In this document: positions 17,618 through 29,690 of the stretch, one piece after another | How positions within the stretch are numbered: the first letter of the stretch is position 1 | How the letters are laid out: every line of letters starts with the position of its first letter | DNA from: Oscarella lobularis | Taxonomy: Eukaryota > Porifera > Homoscleromorpha > Homosclerophorida > Oscarellidae | Direction: 5' to 3' | Length of the DNA: 64,000 nt | NCBI RefSeq assembly: GCF_947507565.1 | Contig: NC_089176.1 | Span: forward strand, 3,658,001 to 3,722,000 | The notes under the pieces: model-generated | What the model was told of the DNA's origin: nothing | Databases searched by the model: none | What the model saw: the letters and a program-made list of their open reading frames with translations, nothing else | Position numbers and translations under genes: made by a program

Positions 17618-18987
17618 ATGGCCGTGAAAGAATTGGACGTCGATTCAGTGATCGAGAAGCTGCTCTCGATCAAAGAGACACCAGGAAGACAGGTGGCGCT
17701 GTCTGCGTGTTTTCACTCGCGCACAGCAAAATTGCACTGTTCAGGTTTCCTTGCCCGAGCTGACCGTTCGTAAACTATGCCAGACGGCTCGGCAAATATT
17801 TCTCGATCAGCCGTGTCTGCTCGAAATCGCAGCTCCCGTCAACATCGTCGGCGATCTGCACGGTCAGTACGAGGATTTTCTGCGTCAGCTCGATACGGTT
17901 GGATATCCGCCGGATAGTAACTATCTCTTCCTTGGGGATTACGTCGACAGGTACCCAGACGTCGAAAAAAAAAGAGTGGCAACCGTTTGTTTATTTTTTG
18001 GGGGGTCTCCAGAGGAAAAAAGTCCTTGGAGACGATTTGTTTGGCTCTCGCCTATAAAATCAAGTATCCTGAGAACGTTTTTCTGCTTCGTGGGAATCAC
18101 GAGTGTGCGAGCATCAATAGGTACCGTACCCATAGTTTTGATTTTGAAAATAGGTATTTTTTATATAGAGTATACGGCTTTTATGACGAAGTAAAACGAC
18201 GCTATAACATCAAACTGTGGAAGACGTTCACCGATTGTTTCAACTGCTTGCCTATAGGTACATCTATATACAGATCAATTAAAATTCGTTATTGGATGTT
18301 TTGCAGCGGCTATCGTCGAAGGAACGATTTTCTGCATGCACGGCGGTCTCTCTCCCGATTTGGTCGATCTCGATCAAATACGAGATATTGAGAGGCCAAT
18401 TGATGTTCCCAATTCCGGATTTCTGTGCGATCTTCTCTGGTCGGATCCGGACGAGGCGAGACACGGTCCCCCGTGCGGCGACGATATAAGGTATTAATAG
18501 TATTGCGTTGCTAGGATATAACCGGGTGGGGAGAAAACGATCGTGGCGTGTCCTTCTGCTTTGGACGAGATGTGGTGAAGGAGTTTTTGGAGAAGCACGA
18601 TTTCAGTCTGATAGCTCGCGCTCACCAGGTTCGATTTCATCGGTCTTTTAATTAAAAAAGAACAATACTGTTATCCTGTTTGCCTTTAGGTTGTTGAGGA
18701 TGGCTATCAGTTTTTTCAGAAGAGAAAGGTTGATGAGACAATGGGGTTAATGATTTTTTGCTTTATGTGTTCCGCAGCTTGTGACCGTTTTCAGCGCTCC
18801 CAACTACTGCGGCGAGTTCGACAACGCCGCCGCTATTATGTCAGTCGCTTCTGACTTGGTTTGCCGCTTCTTCATATGCAAGGTAAAAGTATTCTATTTT
18901 TTTGTCTCGCGCGAACGAGGATTTCTTTTCTAGCCTCAAATCAAACGAGGGCTGAGCATCAACGAACCAAACAAGAAGAAAAAGTAG
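17618..18987 (+). CDS. Serine/threonine protein phosphatase PP1 catalytic subunit family, divergent
   Basis: Metallophosphatase of the PPP family. About eight exons; the ATG at 17618 starts [16 protein letters not shown], like the PP1 N terminus. The catalytic core is complete: GDLHGQY (17850), [16 protein letters not shown] (across an intron at 17952-18012), [12 protein letters not shown] (18090), [66 protein letters not shown] and [20 protein letters not shown]. Metal ligands (Asp and His of GDLHG, Asp of GDYVDR, Asn and His of GNHE) are present. It departs from canonical PP1 in using GDLHGQY rather than GDIHGQY, has an insertion before the GWGEND segment, and ends in a short Lys-rich tail. 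It is therefore likely a diverged PP1 paralogue rather than the main PP1 gene. The 3' end faces a gene on the other strand. Confidence 0.9.
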
Positions 18988-19119
18988 CGAAATATGATAC
19001 ACGATATAGTCTATATATATCTATATATCACGAACATGAAAACACACCATCAAATAAGAGAGGGAAAATAGGTGTCTTGGGTATGTGTATGAGAAGTCAG
19101 AGTGCCACGCAATAGTTTC

Positions 19120-20520
19120 TCACATGTTAGTTGCTTCATTGTAGCTCGGCGGTTTTTGCTCAGGATCCGAATACGAAGACGACGGCGGCGGTGCAGACGG
19201 CGAACTGGTGACCAAAGTGGTTCTCTCACCAAAGTCATTGTGACCTGTGGTAGAAGACGTCGACTTTGACGACTGGCACCAGATGCAGAGAAAAACGATG
19301 CCAATAATCACTACGATGACTCCGCCGCCAATTCCTCCGAATAGGGCCCCGTAGTACCAACTCCGCTCGCTGCACGACCACGTGATATCGACGTTCGTGT
19401 CCGGTGCTTCCGCTCCGCTGTCGTTTGCCACGACAACGACGAACTGACTCGAAGCGTAGTTGAGAGGCAGATCGCAGGCTCCGTTGGCATGGCAACTCGA
19501 CGACGGCAAAGCAGTCAGGTCATACATGGTTCGATTTAGTAGCAACGTGAAATCGACGTTGGAAGTCAAGTAATCGGTATTGTCAAATATGAAATAATAT
19601 TGATTGCGATCTCTCATGTTCAGTGTAGCGATTCCGTTCACAGGATTTGGCTCTTCCGGATTTTGAGCGCACTCGCCGCTGAAGTAGCTTCGATAGAAAT
19701 AATTGAAATCATTGTCATCTTTTCCGCTCCAAGAATTGAAGTTATCCACACCCTTCAAAACGTTGAAATCGATGCTCGGCCGCGCGCACGTGCTCAGATT
19801 TGCTGTTGAGCCCTTGTTGAAGTAATAGTACCAGTATTGGTAAGAGCCCGGTTGAATCTGTTGATTATCGACTGTCAAATTTGTGAGAAGCCATTTGGAC
19901 AACGGTGGCTCGGAGGGAAAAACGTAGAGGTAGACGTAGCCGCGCTGATTTTCGTCGACGAGTCGCACGCCGTCGCAGAAACGCGTCGAAGTGTCGAGAA
20001 CGACCATATCGCGCGGTGCGATTGAGAACGTGTGCGAGCCGTAGACATTGTAGCGAAGTATTTGGCTCGATGCAACGAGACCAACGGTGGCGACGATAGC
20101 CAGCACGATGCAAAAGATGACGAGACTGCGGAGAAGAGAAGAGATGTACACGTAAGTACTCTGACGATCAATAGTCACGTGCTATTTATCTAGGTTGCAT
20201 GCTCAGAAGATTCGCGCTTTGTACCAGGTTTTCGGCGTGCAGCGGCCTCCTCTTCCGAAGTACACCGATCCGCCGCCGTAATAGCTACCGCCGTATCTGC
20301 GATGATGATGACGATGAGAGCCCCAGCCGCGATGTCCGCCCCAGCCGCCGCCGCCGTGGTGTCCGCCGCCGTGGTGTCCGCCACCGTGAGATCCCGATCC
20401 GTGTGGCATTGCGCGCGTATCCCTTTGCTGAACTGAACGTCCGCGGACGATGAGTAATGGATCTCTAATCCGGGTGCCGACACCTCCCTCAAACGTGGGT
20501 GTTACTGTATGTGGCCTCAT
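19120..20520 (-). CDS. Two-TM membrane protein with Gly/His-rich N terminus and PPxY cytoplasmic tail
   Basis: Two exons, 20225-20520 and 19120-20125, fit in phase (donor GTACAA, acceptor CTCCGCAG). The main exon itself has no ATG before its first hydrophobic segment, which supports joining it to the upstream exon. The N terminus is rich in Gly and His (HGGGHHGGGHHGGGGWGG). A hydrophobic helix follows (LVIFCIVLAIVATVGLVA), then a 230-residue region with several Asn-X-Ser/Thr sites and Cys pairs, then a second helix (GGIGGGVIVVIIGIVFLCIW). The tail is Ser/Pro-rich and ends PPSYNEATNM, a PPxY motif of the kind bound by WW domains of Nedd4-type ligases (family knowledge). The start could also be the in-frame ATG at 20409. 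No named family is recognised, and the join is inferred; the two parts might be separate genes. Confidence 0.6.
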
Positions 20521-20719
20521 CAGTTTTTTTGCTCAATGCAATGCTCTCATTGTCTATAGATATCTCTGAGCACAATTTGAAAATCTAAAAATCGTAGAAT
20601 AATTTGTACTAAATAGTAGAGGCATGCATTTCACAATCTTTTCTTTTGGGGCTAGGAATAACAACATTGAAGCAAAAAAAAATTGAGACGAGACAAAAAA
20701 CACGACTACAGTCACACGT

Positions 20720-22706
20720 CTACTTCATATAGCGGACTGCCGAGGGCTGGCGGCAGTCAGGGCAGGTACTGTTCCTCTGGAGCCACTCCTCAATGCACTA
20801 GAGAAAAGAAGAGAAAAACATTATATTTTTTATTGAGGTATTACTGAGACTGTTGTACCTTATCATGATACATGTGATTGCATTCCAAGACGCCCAAGTT
20901 CCTTGACTTCAAAGATTCAAGGCAGATGGAACACTTATCCGTTCCACTTGTGACGGAATCTGCATCTTGAGGATCAGAGCCCCAGACCATAATTCCTTCA
21001 TTTCCGGTAACCAATTGAGGAATGCAGCAAGCTCCGTATTGACGCGATTTTGATCCTTTTCCAGGTCCTTCCAGAACTTCTTCGGTCTTGGAGAAGGACG
21101 CCTTCACACCTCGAACTGCCGCGCCAGACTTTTCGCTCTGCACATATCCCGTCTTAGAAGCGGGATTCATCTGGCCAAAGACTTGGTCTCCTTTGCCAGA
21201 TCTTCTCAATTTCTCGTTGTGCGCCGCCAGCGGAGCGGAGTAGCTGACATCGCGCGATGGCTCGAAAGCCTTGGGCAATTTCTTAGCTGCCTGGACCGGC
21301 TGACCGACGCAAGCGACGCCCACTTCGCCGTGGAGACCGGCCGCGGCGCCAACAACACCATTGGGGTACTGCATGTAGCCGGGACCGCATGGAGTGCCTT
21401 TGGGGATTGGGCGAGACCTCCTTGGCTCAGCAACAAATGATTTCATGCTGCAGCCTCCCCATGCTTGTCGCTGGGCTTCCCAACCCACTTCTTCATCGTC
21501 GTTTTGAGCGCAGATGCCGCTGAAGAAAGGAAAGATGACTTCTGATTTCAGTTCTTTCCATGAACTGACGTCCGGGCAGAGGAGTGTGCCGTCTCGGCCG
21601 ATTCCTAATGGCATTTGAGGCGAAAGGTCGGCGCAGACGAAGTCGTCGTCGTCAATGGCAGCGCGAAATGTTGAGCGGACTTTTCTCACTGTTTCGCCGT
21701 TTCGTTGAAATGACTTCACGGCTTCGATGCTGAATTTTCCTTCGTTGGTCATCGTGACGTCGGTGATCTCAACGTCAACTTTATCAGGTACATTCAGTTG
21801 AGCATCGCAGTCTTCAAGCTTGTTCTGAAGACTCTCTAGTTCCCCTTGAATCATCAGATGGAAGATATTCTCCAAGCCAGCCTTGAGAACAGCGACGACG
21901 TCGTCGGGCAAAGAAAGAAGAGCCACTTCGTTCTTCTCAGCTGAATGCGGACCGGGCGAATGACGAACGGTAGGACAAAGAGCCGCTTCGCGTTCAGTGT
22001 TCTTTTTCAGCCAGTTGTCGTCGATGCGCACTCCCTTCTCAATCAGCCACTCAGCGACTAGTATCAATTTTGGGAGCTCTTTCACTTGCTCGAGCTCGGG
22101 GGCGTCGTGGTAGGCGACGTTGTCGTAAATGCTGCTTATGTATTCCCAGTAGCCGGGGTTATTTGCGAGCATAATCTCCATTTTCGGGTCATCTGGGAAG
22201 ATAATCGAGTCGCTGTTGCGCGACACGTTGACGCTCCTACACGACAAATAGAAAGGAGCCCGGCCCGGAATAGAGGGGAAATCGAAACTGGATCTCAGCC
22301 CCCGCAGTTTCGACGTGCTTTGCCATGTGACGTAGGACCCGTCCTCCGCAGTGCGAACGTCGTGGGTGAGCTCTTTCATGGCGAGATCGCCTTCGTACAT
22401 CACCTTTCCGAAGTTTGTACCGCGAAGCCACTTCGGCGAATAGCGGCAGTACTGTTGCCCGGCAAAGGGATGACCGTCGGGAATGTCCAAGAAAACGAAT
22501 TCAGGGCGCTTGCATTCGATGGCAAGTCGCAAGGCAGCGGCGAGGTCTTTTTGCGTCGGTGAGTCGACGGAATTGACTTTAGCGTGGCGGTACAGAATAA
22601 CGGGCCTATCGTGGCCGTTAATTCGCTCGATTTTTGCCCCCTTTATCGACCATCCCTTTGGGCTTGGGGGATGGAAGTCGAAATGAACAGGGAATTCGGA
22701 AGACAT
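20720..22706 (-). CDS. Large protein with C-terminal RING-H2 finger, probable E3 ubiquitin ligase
   Basis: Two exons, 20859-22706 and 20720-20797, join in phase to 641 residues. The C-terminal RING is CSICLESL, LECNHMYHDK, CIEEWL and CPDCRQ: a C3H2C3 (RING-H2) pattern with the second half in the small last exon. The N-terminal 230 residues hold RYSPKWLRGTNFGKVMYEGD and NPGYWEYISSIYDNVAYH. This looks like a globular domain also seen in bacterial proteins, but I cannot name it. The middle is mixed, with a Gly/Pro-rich stretch near residues 430-520. No signal peptide or TM segment is seen. The expected role is ubiquitin transfer to an unknown substrate; only the RING assignment is firm. Confidence 0.8.
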
Positions 22707-23215
22707 ATGGCTCTGTGAGCGTGATTAAGTCCCCTGGGCACGGTCTATTTTGCACTGTAATATAGACGCGTTTTACGCGGAGTGCGTTTTGGTTCGGGCT
22801 GCCAGGCGGAAACTGGGACAATGAGTCATCTCCCCACACCTTTATACCAAACGTTGAGGGCTTTTCCCCCATGATTGCACCACTCTTGTTTGTGCACGAC
22901 GCAAGTGCGTGCTCTCGACGTCATTGAAAATCCCCTTTCGCTCTCAAATCAGCAAACGACCACCGGCGGAGTGATATTATGAGTTAATTAATTTAAACGG
23001 GGACTTCTGAAAGGGAAAAGGCGAACAGAAAGGAACGAACGGTGCACGGCAAGTGACGATACATCAAAGCTTACACAAAACACATTATTAGCTAACATAA
23101 GACGGAAAAAAACTAACAACAATTTGGCTACAGGTAATCCCGATCTAGCGCTTTAATTACGCTTTACAAAACAATGTTCTCCTGCAGGCCACGCCAGAAA
23201 CGATCCTCAGCTGTG
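22707..23215. other. Intergenic spacer
   Basis: About 500 bp between the start of the RING-H2 gene and the end of the carboxypeptidase gene, both on the minus strand. It presumably holds the RING gene promoter. No other feature is recognised. Confidence 0.35.
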
Positions 23216-25269
23216 CTAATTGAACGGCAGGTTGTTCAGCAGCCTATGCACCATATCCAATGCCTAAGAAATGTGTCAGGCAACAAAGAATCGAAAAATT
23301 ACGAAAGTCCTCTCACGTTCTTTCCTTGATCCATTGGAACCAAGTGGCCAGCGTTGTCTACGGCGAGAAACGTCAAGCCATCGGCACTTTGAGCCTGTCC
23401 AGCCTACGCACAGAACAAGTTTCTATTTCACTCTGCAGTTTGCTGTTCTCACCTCAGCTCCGTCGACCGTCCATTTCATCACAGGGGCTTTGCTAAAGTT
23501 TTCCTAAATGCAAACAGGTGAGAAGAAAATGAAAGTATCAATAGCCTTTATTATACCTGTCCGCGCCACTTCATATTTGAAACCCAGTCCTTACCGCCGA
23601 AGTAGTTGCAAACGAGGTCATATTTTCCGCTGTAGACGACAACTGAGAGAGAAAAGAGAAACGTCATCAATTCGCAGACTAATTAAATATTTAATAAATT
23701 TACCTCTTAGGCCAGCATTCAACAGAGCAGCAACGTCGTCATCAAAAGCCGAGATCCAATCGCCCAACATCTAACCAATGAAAAGTCAATAATAAATTTA
23801 ACAGGCGTTGGACGACTCACAAACAAGTGAACGAGCTGGCTGCAGCTCTCCCACGCTCTACTCACACCGAGAGCCTCTTGGACGTCTTTACGATTAAGAA
23901 ACTCTGTCACCTTAAGTTCAGACCAGTGAGAAAAGTAGACTAGATCCGTCTCTGAGGCCAATATACCGCATCAAAGTTGTAGCACAAGGGAGGATCAGAA
24001 CAAGGCTTACGCACATCATATAAGTTTATGCTATAAAGGTACTGTAATTATCACGTGGGTTATTCGGTTTCTCTATAGAAGAAACCTTCTCTTTAGTTTG
24101 AGTTCGGCTGCAGCTATGACACCCTCGAGCACAGTCTATTCTCAAATGATTTAATTCGGGTAGAAAATTGAAGTGACGAACCTGGCATTCCTCAAGTGCA
24201 ACAGGCCATAATTTTGTCAGTATGAGTCCTTTGGGTGAGCAGATTGGCATTGCTTGCTATCATATTGAGTGAGCTTACCTTTGCAAACGTCGAATGAGGC
24301 GTTGGCTGCTGCGTATTCCGCTTCGTTTATCAGTCCTTGTGCATAGGCAAACTAGAATGTATAGAAACCCCTTTTATTAGCTTTTGGTTGATGAGGATTG
24401 CACTCACGTCTCCGTATGAGTGGTACTGATGAAGAGGATCAACCCAGCCATCTCCGATGCCTAGTGGCATCATTTATTGACCCAAAAATTAATAATCAAT
24501 AATACGAACCTATTCCTTTTAGGTTTCGTGCGGCCAAAGAGTCGCTCTTCATAATGAGAGCTGCTGTGGCTGGAACGTAGTGACCAGCTAGGCAAGGAGG
24601 GTCAGAACTGGTTATTAATCAAAGCTGATATTCTTACCATAGCTTTCTCCTATGATATAGAGATCTACATTGGAATACTGAGGATAGAGAGTATAGAATT
24701 TCGTCATGAAAGTGAGCAGATCCTGCGCCACTTCGTTCTCATTGAAAACGTGCTTCTCCTAATTCATCGATCACGAAGTCGAAGTATAGTACTACGGATT
24801 TCTGACGCACCGGATCGGCGACGTAGGAAAATCCCGTACCCACAGGTTGATCGACGTAGAGAAGATTCGCAAACGAATTCCAGCCTTTTTATTAGCCAAG
24901 TAAGAATCGAAACCATTCAGAAAATCATTCGTCGAACCGTAGTCATTGTAGTAGAGCTCCTTTGACGTTTCGTTCATGAGAAAGGGGCCGTTTTCGGCGA
25001 GAAGTGCCAAATCGCTCGCGCAGCCCGGTCCGCCGGTTAGCCAGAGAATGAGCGGATCTTTCGCCGGGCTTTGACGACTTTCGAACATCCAATAGAACAT
25101 TTCGCCGCCGTGTGTTTGATTCACCTTCGGGGAAAAGGAATCTAGGCCTAATTCAATCCATTTTCTTCCTCACGTTGATGTATCCCGAATGCTGGGTCAC
25201 GTTGTCGGGCCACGAGAAGCCCAGCGACGCAGGAACGAGGCAGAAAGCGAAGAGAACGACGAGTTTCAT
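23216..25269 (-). CDS. Serine carboxypeptidase, family S10
   Basis: Secreted or lysosomal exopeptidase. The start [20 protein letters not shown] is a clear signal peptide. About ten exons join in phase. Conserved S10 elements in order: [23 protein letters not shown] (oxyanion region), [27 protein letters not shown] (across an intron), then GESYAGHYVPA with the catalytic Ser (about 24640). [16 protein letters not shown] carries the catalytic Asp (about 23600), and [12 protein letters not shown] carries the catalytic His (about 23350). The protein ends RLLNNLPFN. All triad residues are present, so it should be active. It resembles plant/protist SCPL and animal CPVL-type enzymes; the subgroup is not resolved. 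About 130 bp separate it from the NME7 gene upstream. Confidence 0.9.
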
Positions 25270-25400
25270 GACCTGATATCCGGGACAATACTCGGTAAGC
25301 TCTACTGTACTGTGGATAGGGAAGTTTACACGATACACGCTTAATTACTCCCAAACTCGAGAAAGGCGGTTTTTTGTCTTCGTTGTAAAGATCTCCGGTG

Positions 25401-27165
25401 TTAATTCTGTAGCACTCTGAAGAAATATTCGACTTCGAGAACGCCGTCGTCCGGCAAATCGGTACAATGAACGGCATTCTGTATTTTGTCCTTTCCAAAC
25501 ATGGCCCGTAGAGTATGAGGTCTCAGATGTCGTGCAATTTCCTAAAAGCAGAAAAAAATTAAATTTTAATTAAAATGGGGTTATTTATTTATTTAATTAG
25601 ATACGGGATCGGACGGTCCCACGATTTCTCGAAATTCCGTCGGAGCATTTTCCGCTACGATTTCCATGGCAATGCAAGGCCCAGAGCAAAGCTGGGCGAC
25701 CATTTGCTAAGGGGGAAAAAATAGCAGAGTAGCCCTTTTTCAATTTCAATTATTACTTACTGTGTACTCACTGACGACTCCCTTGTAAACTTCGAGAAAT
25801 TCGTCACCGTTTGCTCGTTCGAGGAAAAACTATTTAGACTGTTAAAATAGGATCCCTACTTTGAATGGGTACTGTACCATTTCCAAAACTGATATTTGAA
25901 ATCCTTTCGCTTGAATTTCGTTGATGATTTTCCCGCCTAGACCACTAGCAACGGCGTGGGGTTTTATAATGCCCAGAGTGCAGTTAGAAAATTGGGCAAT
26001 GTTGCTGTGGTCTCGACGAAAGAAGAACCCAATTTCCTAAACGAGAAAAATTACGGAGACATAGGAACTGAATTTTAGGTACCCCACCCGTTCAGCAGAA
26101 GAAGGAGAGTCTGATCCATGGCAAGCATTTCGAGTCCCATCTAAAATAAAATATAAGTAGAACTCCCCTTGTGGGGGGGGGGGGGGGGGGGGGGGGGGGT
26201 TCTATACCTGTTCCGAATTTGGCTCTGATGCTGCCTGGAGACTCTTCTCTCGCTTTCGCTGGGTTTGTGGGACCTAGAAAAGAATTGCTTATTTGTTTTA
26301 TTTATGGGTTGTATTTGCCTATTAGTTGTCTCCATTTTCTGATGCAATTTGGTGCCATTAGTTCTATGGCAACAGCAGGCCCACTAGTCATGAAATCAAG
26401 AAGTTGACTAGACACGAAAAGAAGTCAGTGTCTAGACAACCCGAAAAAATATTTCGTAACTGACTCGAAGAAATGTTTTCCGGTGTGTTCTGCGTAGAAT
26501 TCTGCTGCAGCTTTTCTGCAACGAGCAGTAAATAATCAAATAATCAACACCAACGTTTTTTATTAATACCTTGATAAACGCACCATCTTAACGTGGCAAA
26601 GACTGAATCCCTCGTTGGCAATAATATCAAGAATAGTGCCTATAATAGAGGTATGCATTTATCTAATTTCGAATTTCGAATTTATTATTAACGAACCCAT
26701 TTTTGAAACTGCGTCTGGTTTAATAATAGCCAAAGTTCTATCCCCCCAAAAAGTTTAGGAATTTTGCCTTCGAATATTTAGAGAGATAACCGTTCTGTTC
26801 TGTTTGTCAGTTTTGTTCTTGTAAAGTCGTCAGCGTAGTCCACAAGAGTTAGCTGAACTTCTGTTTATTTTTTCTGATTTTTTTCTTACAGTTGGATCAC
26901 CTGTCGCGAGTGAACGTTTATGACTGAGGAGATGAAGAGCTGTTCCGGCTTGATGGCTTCGAATTTCGATCGTTTCAAGAAAATTCGTCGATTTTTGATG
27001 TCGTACTAGACGATCGATCTCGGATGCAACAGAAAAAGAGTTGATTCCAACGGTACGTACCATTTCGATGGCGTTATCGGACGGGAAGTACAAAAATTGA
27101 TAACGCCTCGTCAACGACGCGTTGGCGTCGTACCATTCGGCGATAAAAGCGTATCTCTCTTCCAT
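25401..27165 (-). CDS. NME7: Nucleoside diphosphate kinase 7 (DM10 plus NDK domains)
   Basis: NME7 is a cilium- and microtubule-associated NDK family member. The start MEERYAFIAEWYDANASLTR is the typical NME7 opening (DM10 domain). Downstream exons carry NDK segments: LLGPTNPAKAREESPGSIRAKFG, then GTRNACHGSDS (active-site His) at about 26110. The last exon has RHLRPHTLRAMFGKDKIQNAVHCTDLP with a second active-site-type His, ending in EVEYFFRVLQN. So both NDK repeats are represented. The start is the ATG at 27165; the upstream in-frame sequence lacks an ATG. The intron at about 26141-26206 holds a 27-base homopolymer (see the repeat entry). NME7 in a sponge-like genome agrees with flagellated cells. 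Confidence 0.9.
26173..26199. repeat. 27-base G homopolymer (C27 on the transcribed strand)
   Basis: An uninterrupted run of 27 G within a roughly 66-bp intron of NME7. It fills almost half the intron. Exact length may be affected by sequencing. Confidence 0.85.
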
Positions 27166-27450
27166 TGAATGCTGAAAAGACGGCAGAAAGTCTTCGTTTC
27201 GCAAGCGGAGCAAACGGAGCGGTAGTTGCTATGCAACAGGTGGCTTACGGTAGCGTAAGACATGCGCAGTAGACAGGTTGGAAAAACACGCTGAGAGCGT
27301 CCGCTTTCGTGGGAGAGCGTCGCTTGTGGGAGAGAGCATCCGCTCGTCGTTCAATACGTGCAGCGTCACGTTTGCATTCGAAGGTAGACAATTCATTTTT
27401 TATTTCCTAGGTATACACTGTAGACTATTTTTTATTACGTCACCAATCTC

Positions 27451-28470
27451 CTACGCTGTGGATCGACTAAAGCTCGAATAAAAGGGCACGGGAAGTTTCT
27501 TTTTAGTCAAGGCGAATCGGTAGAGCAACGAGGCTATGACAGCACCAATGGGAGGACCAATGAAATATATGTACAGGTTGCTATAAATTCCGAAAGCCAC
27601 AGCTGGACCAAAGCTTCTCGCGGGATTCATACTGGCACCAGATTTGTTTCCTCTAAATCAACCACATTATAAAAACTGGACTTTTGAATTTAGGATTTTT
27701 TTTACTAACCCGGCTAATATTGCTGCTGTAACGGTGAGACCAATTATGAGTGGAGCCATCGCGTTTGTGCTGTCGCTCTCGGCGTCAGTCATCAGTATGA
27801 TGAGCATCAGCATAAACGTAAGAATAATCTCCACTCCCAGGGTTTGAGAGGCGTTAATGGACTCGTGATTCAGAGTCAGTGGCCAGTGAGTTGAGTTCAC
27901 CGAATCGGCGCTCTCCATGCTAACAACCGCCTATACGAAAAATCAATAAATTGATCTCGGAATTATTAAGACTTACTCTCGTCAACGCTGCTCCTACTAC
28001 GCCACCTGTCAGCTGTGACGCAATATAAGCAACCGCGACTCCGGGAGCCGTTAGTCCACTGCAGAACGCTCCCAACGTTACCGCTGGATTTATGTGGCAT
28101 CCACTGCATAGGGGAGAAAAGGGAAGCTTTTGTTTTGAGGCACGCGTAGGAGTGAAGGTCACCTTATCGGTCCCAGAGCGGATATCAAGGTTGCTACGAC
28201 TATCCCTGTAGCAAAAGCTACGTTGATTACAGGAGCGTTTGAACTCTGGTTGCCTGTTTGTAAGGCAGACGAAGTGCCAACGAAGACGAAGAGAGTGGTG
28301 GCGATGAATTCGACGAGGCTTGGCTGGATGAGAACTCTCCACCAGTCGATTGGACGATTGCTGCCTAAAGTCGACGTCGACATTCTTAGTCGAGACGGGG
28401 GTTTTAGGTTCGGATCGACAAGCTGATTGTGGTCGTCGCCCGTCTCCATTGAAGCTCCAACTGTTGTCAT
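27451..28470 (-). CDS. Aquaporin (MIP family)
   Basis: Membrane water (or small solute) channel. About five exons. The N-terminal cytoplasmic part starts [13 protein letters not shown], followed by [19 protein letters not shown] (helix 1). The first NPA box is in [14 protein letters not shown] (about 28090) and the second in [18 protein letters not shown] (about 27620). Both NPA boxes and the Arg after the second are intact, so the pore should be functional. A loop with Asn-X-Ser/Thr sites ([18 protein letters not shown]) lies before helix 4 or 5. The tail after the last helix is short and basic, ending SRSTA. Residues after NPA2 look more like water-selective aquaporins than aquaglyceroporins, but this is inference. 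Confidence 0.9.
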
Positions 28471-29690
28471 TGCGTTTCAAACGGCTTGTTGCCCTCGGGG
28501 AGAACGTGATCTCTACGTGCATGGAAAACGTGAGCGCCCTCGTCACTGCTTACGTCACGCGCATAGAGCGTCGGTATACAGCACGTGCGCCGCATCTGGA
28601 ACAATGACACATAGTTTTTTTTATACGTAGCTTGTTGTAGAGTGCAAGTAGAATTCCCGTGGCGCAGTCCGGGGGTTCTGGGCAAGACCCCGCCATGGAA
28701 AAAAACTGCCCGCGAATGCACAACGTAGTGGAGCCATGTCATTTTTATTTAATAAACCCGGAAGTAACCCGGAAGTATCGCAAAAGAAAAACGAGCGTCC
28801 TCCCGGCGTCTTTCAATGGGAGGGCCCTTCACCCAGGCCCCCATTTCGGGGAGACAGCGACCCATCTGTCCCGGGGGTGCCTTTATATACCAAGGCACAG
28901 GTGGACCGCTATTGTCACCCACCGCGTCTTGCCCAAGTGGGGTGGCAGGTTATCACTCGTGCCACTGGAGTAGGGGGATTGAATCCCCTGCGTTTGCGCC
29001 GCGTTTAACCTCTCTGGCTCGAGTTGGGCCGGTTTTATTTAGTCACCTCGGGGCCCGGAGGTGAATGGCGACATCGGAAAGCTCTTCATCTGCCTCGTCC
29101 GATTGTCCATTATATCATCTGGCTAGAAAAACAAAAGAAGAATAAATGTCCTTTCCTTTACCTATATAGTTTGCTGAGGATGACGATCGACGGTGCCTGA
29201 CTTGCAAGGCGCGTGCTTCGACACCTTCGAGGGAGCCCCGCAACCGTTCTTGTGCATTTGCGCTGCCCGCTGCGATTGTTCTAGGTTACAGCACACTCGG
29301 CAATCGTTTTCTTCCGAGAATTCGTTCAGAACTCGGCCTACCCGCAAACTTGGGAGCGAAATAATCGTCGAAAAGCGCTCGCAACGATTGCTAGCGCTCC
29401 TCGACAATACCTCAGCCTAAAAGCATGCAATCTAACTTCTCCTAGCCTCTATCCAAAAGCGAGAGACGCTCCATTCGTCGATAAACGCTCATTGATTCGA
29501 CCAAGGAAGCACTAAGGTCACGTGATAGAACCTAATCTATACCTTCCTCTATATACATCCTTCTCAGAAAAATTGCCTTTCTTTAAGTTCTCTATGATAG
29601 TGTTGATGCCGCTGCCATCTCATCACAGATTCCGCGTTTGCACGCTTTCGTCACATATCCATCTGTTAGCACAAACTATTGACAATTTTT
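28471..29690. other. Intergenic region with a GC-rich block of unknown nature
   Basis: About 1.2 kb between the aquaporin start and the end of the giant matrix gene. At 28800-29070 the base composition shifts to GC-rich, with several short plus-strand open frames in different phases and a small palindromic motif (GGGGATTGAATCCCC, about 28975). A minus-strand frame at 29162-29407 contains a CRVCC/CGAPSK Cys cluster, but no supported gene model could be built. No tRNA is recognised. Confidence 0.4.

Noticed and set aside
28960-29000. tRNA-like hairpin GGGGATTGAATCCCC
   Set aside because: No acceptor stem, anticodon arm or A/B box could be laid out around it.
29162-29407. Minus-strand frame with CRVCC and CGAPSK, faintly like the membrane-proximal part of ADAM proteases
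   Set aside because: Too short, no supported neighbouring exon, and the similarity is only to a few Cys positions.
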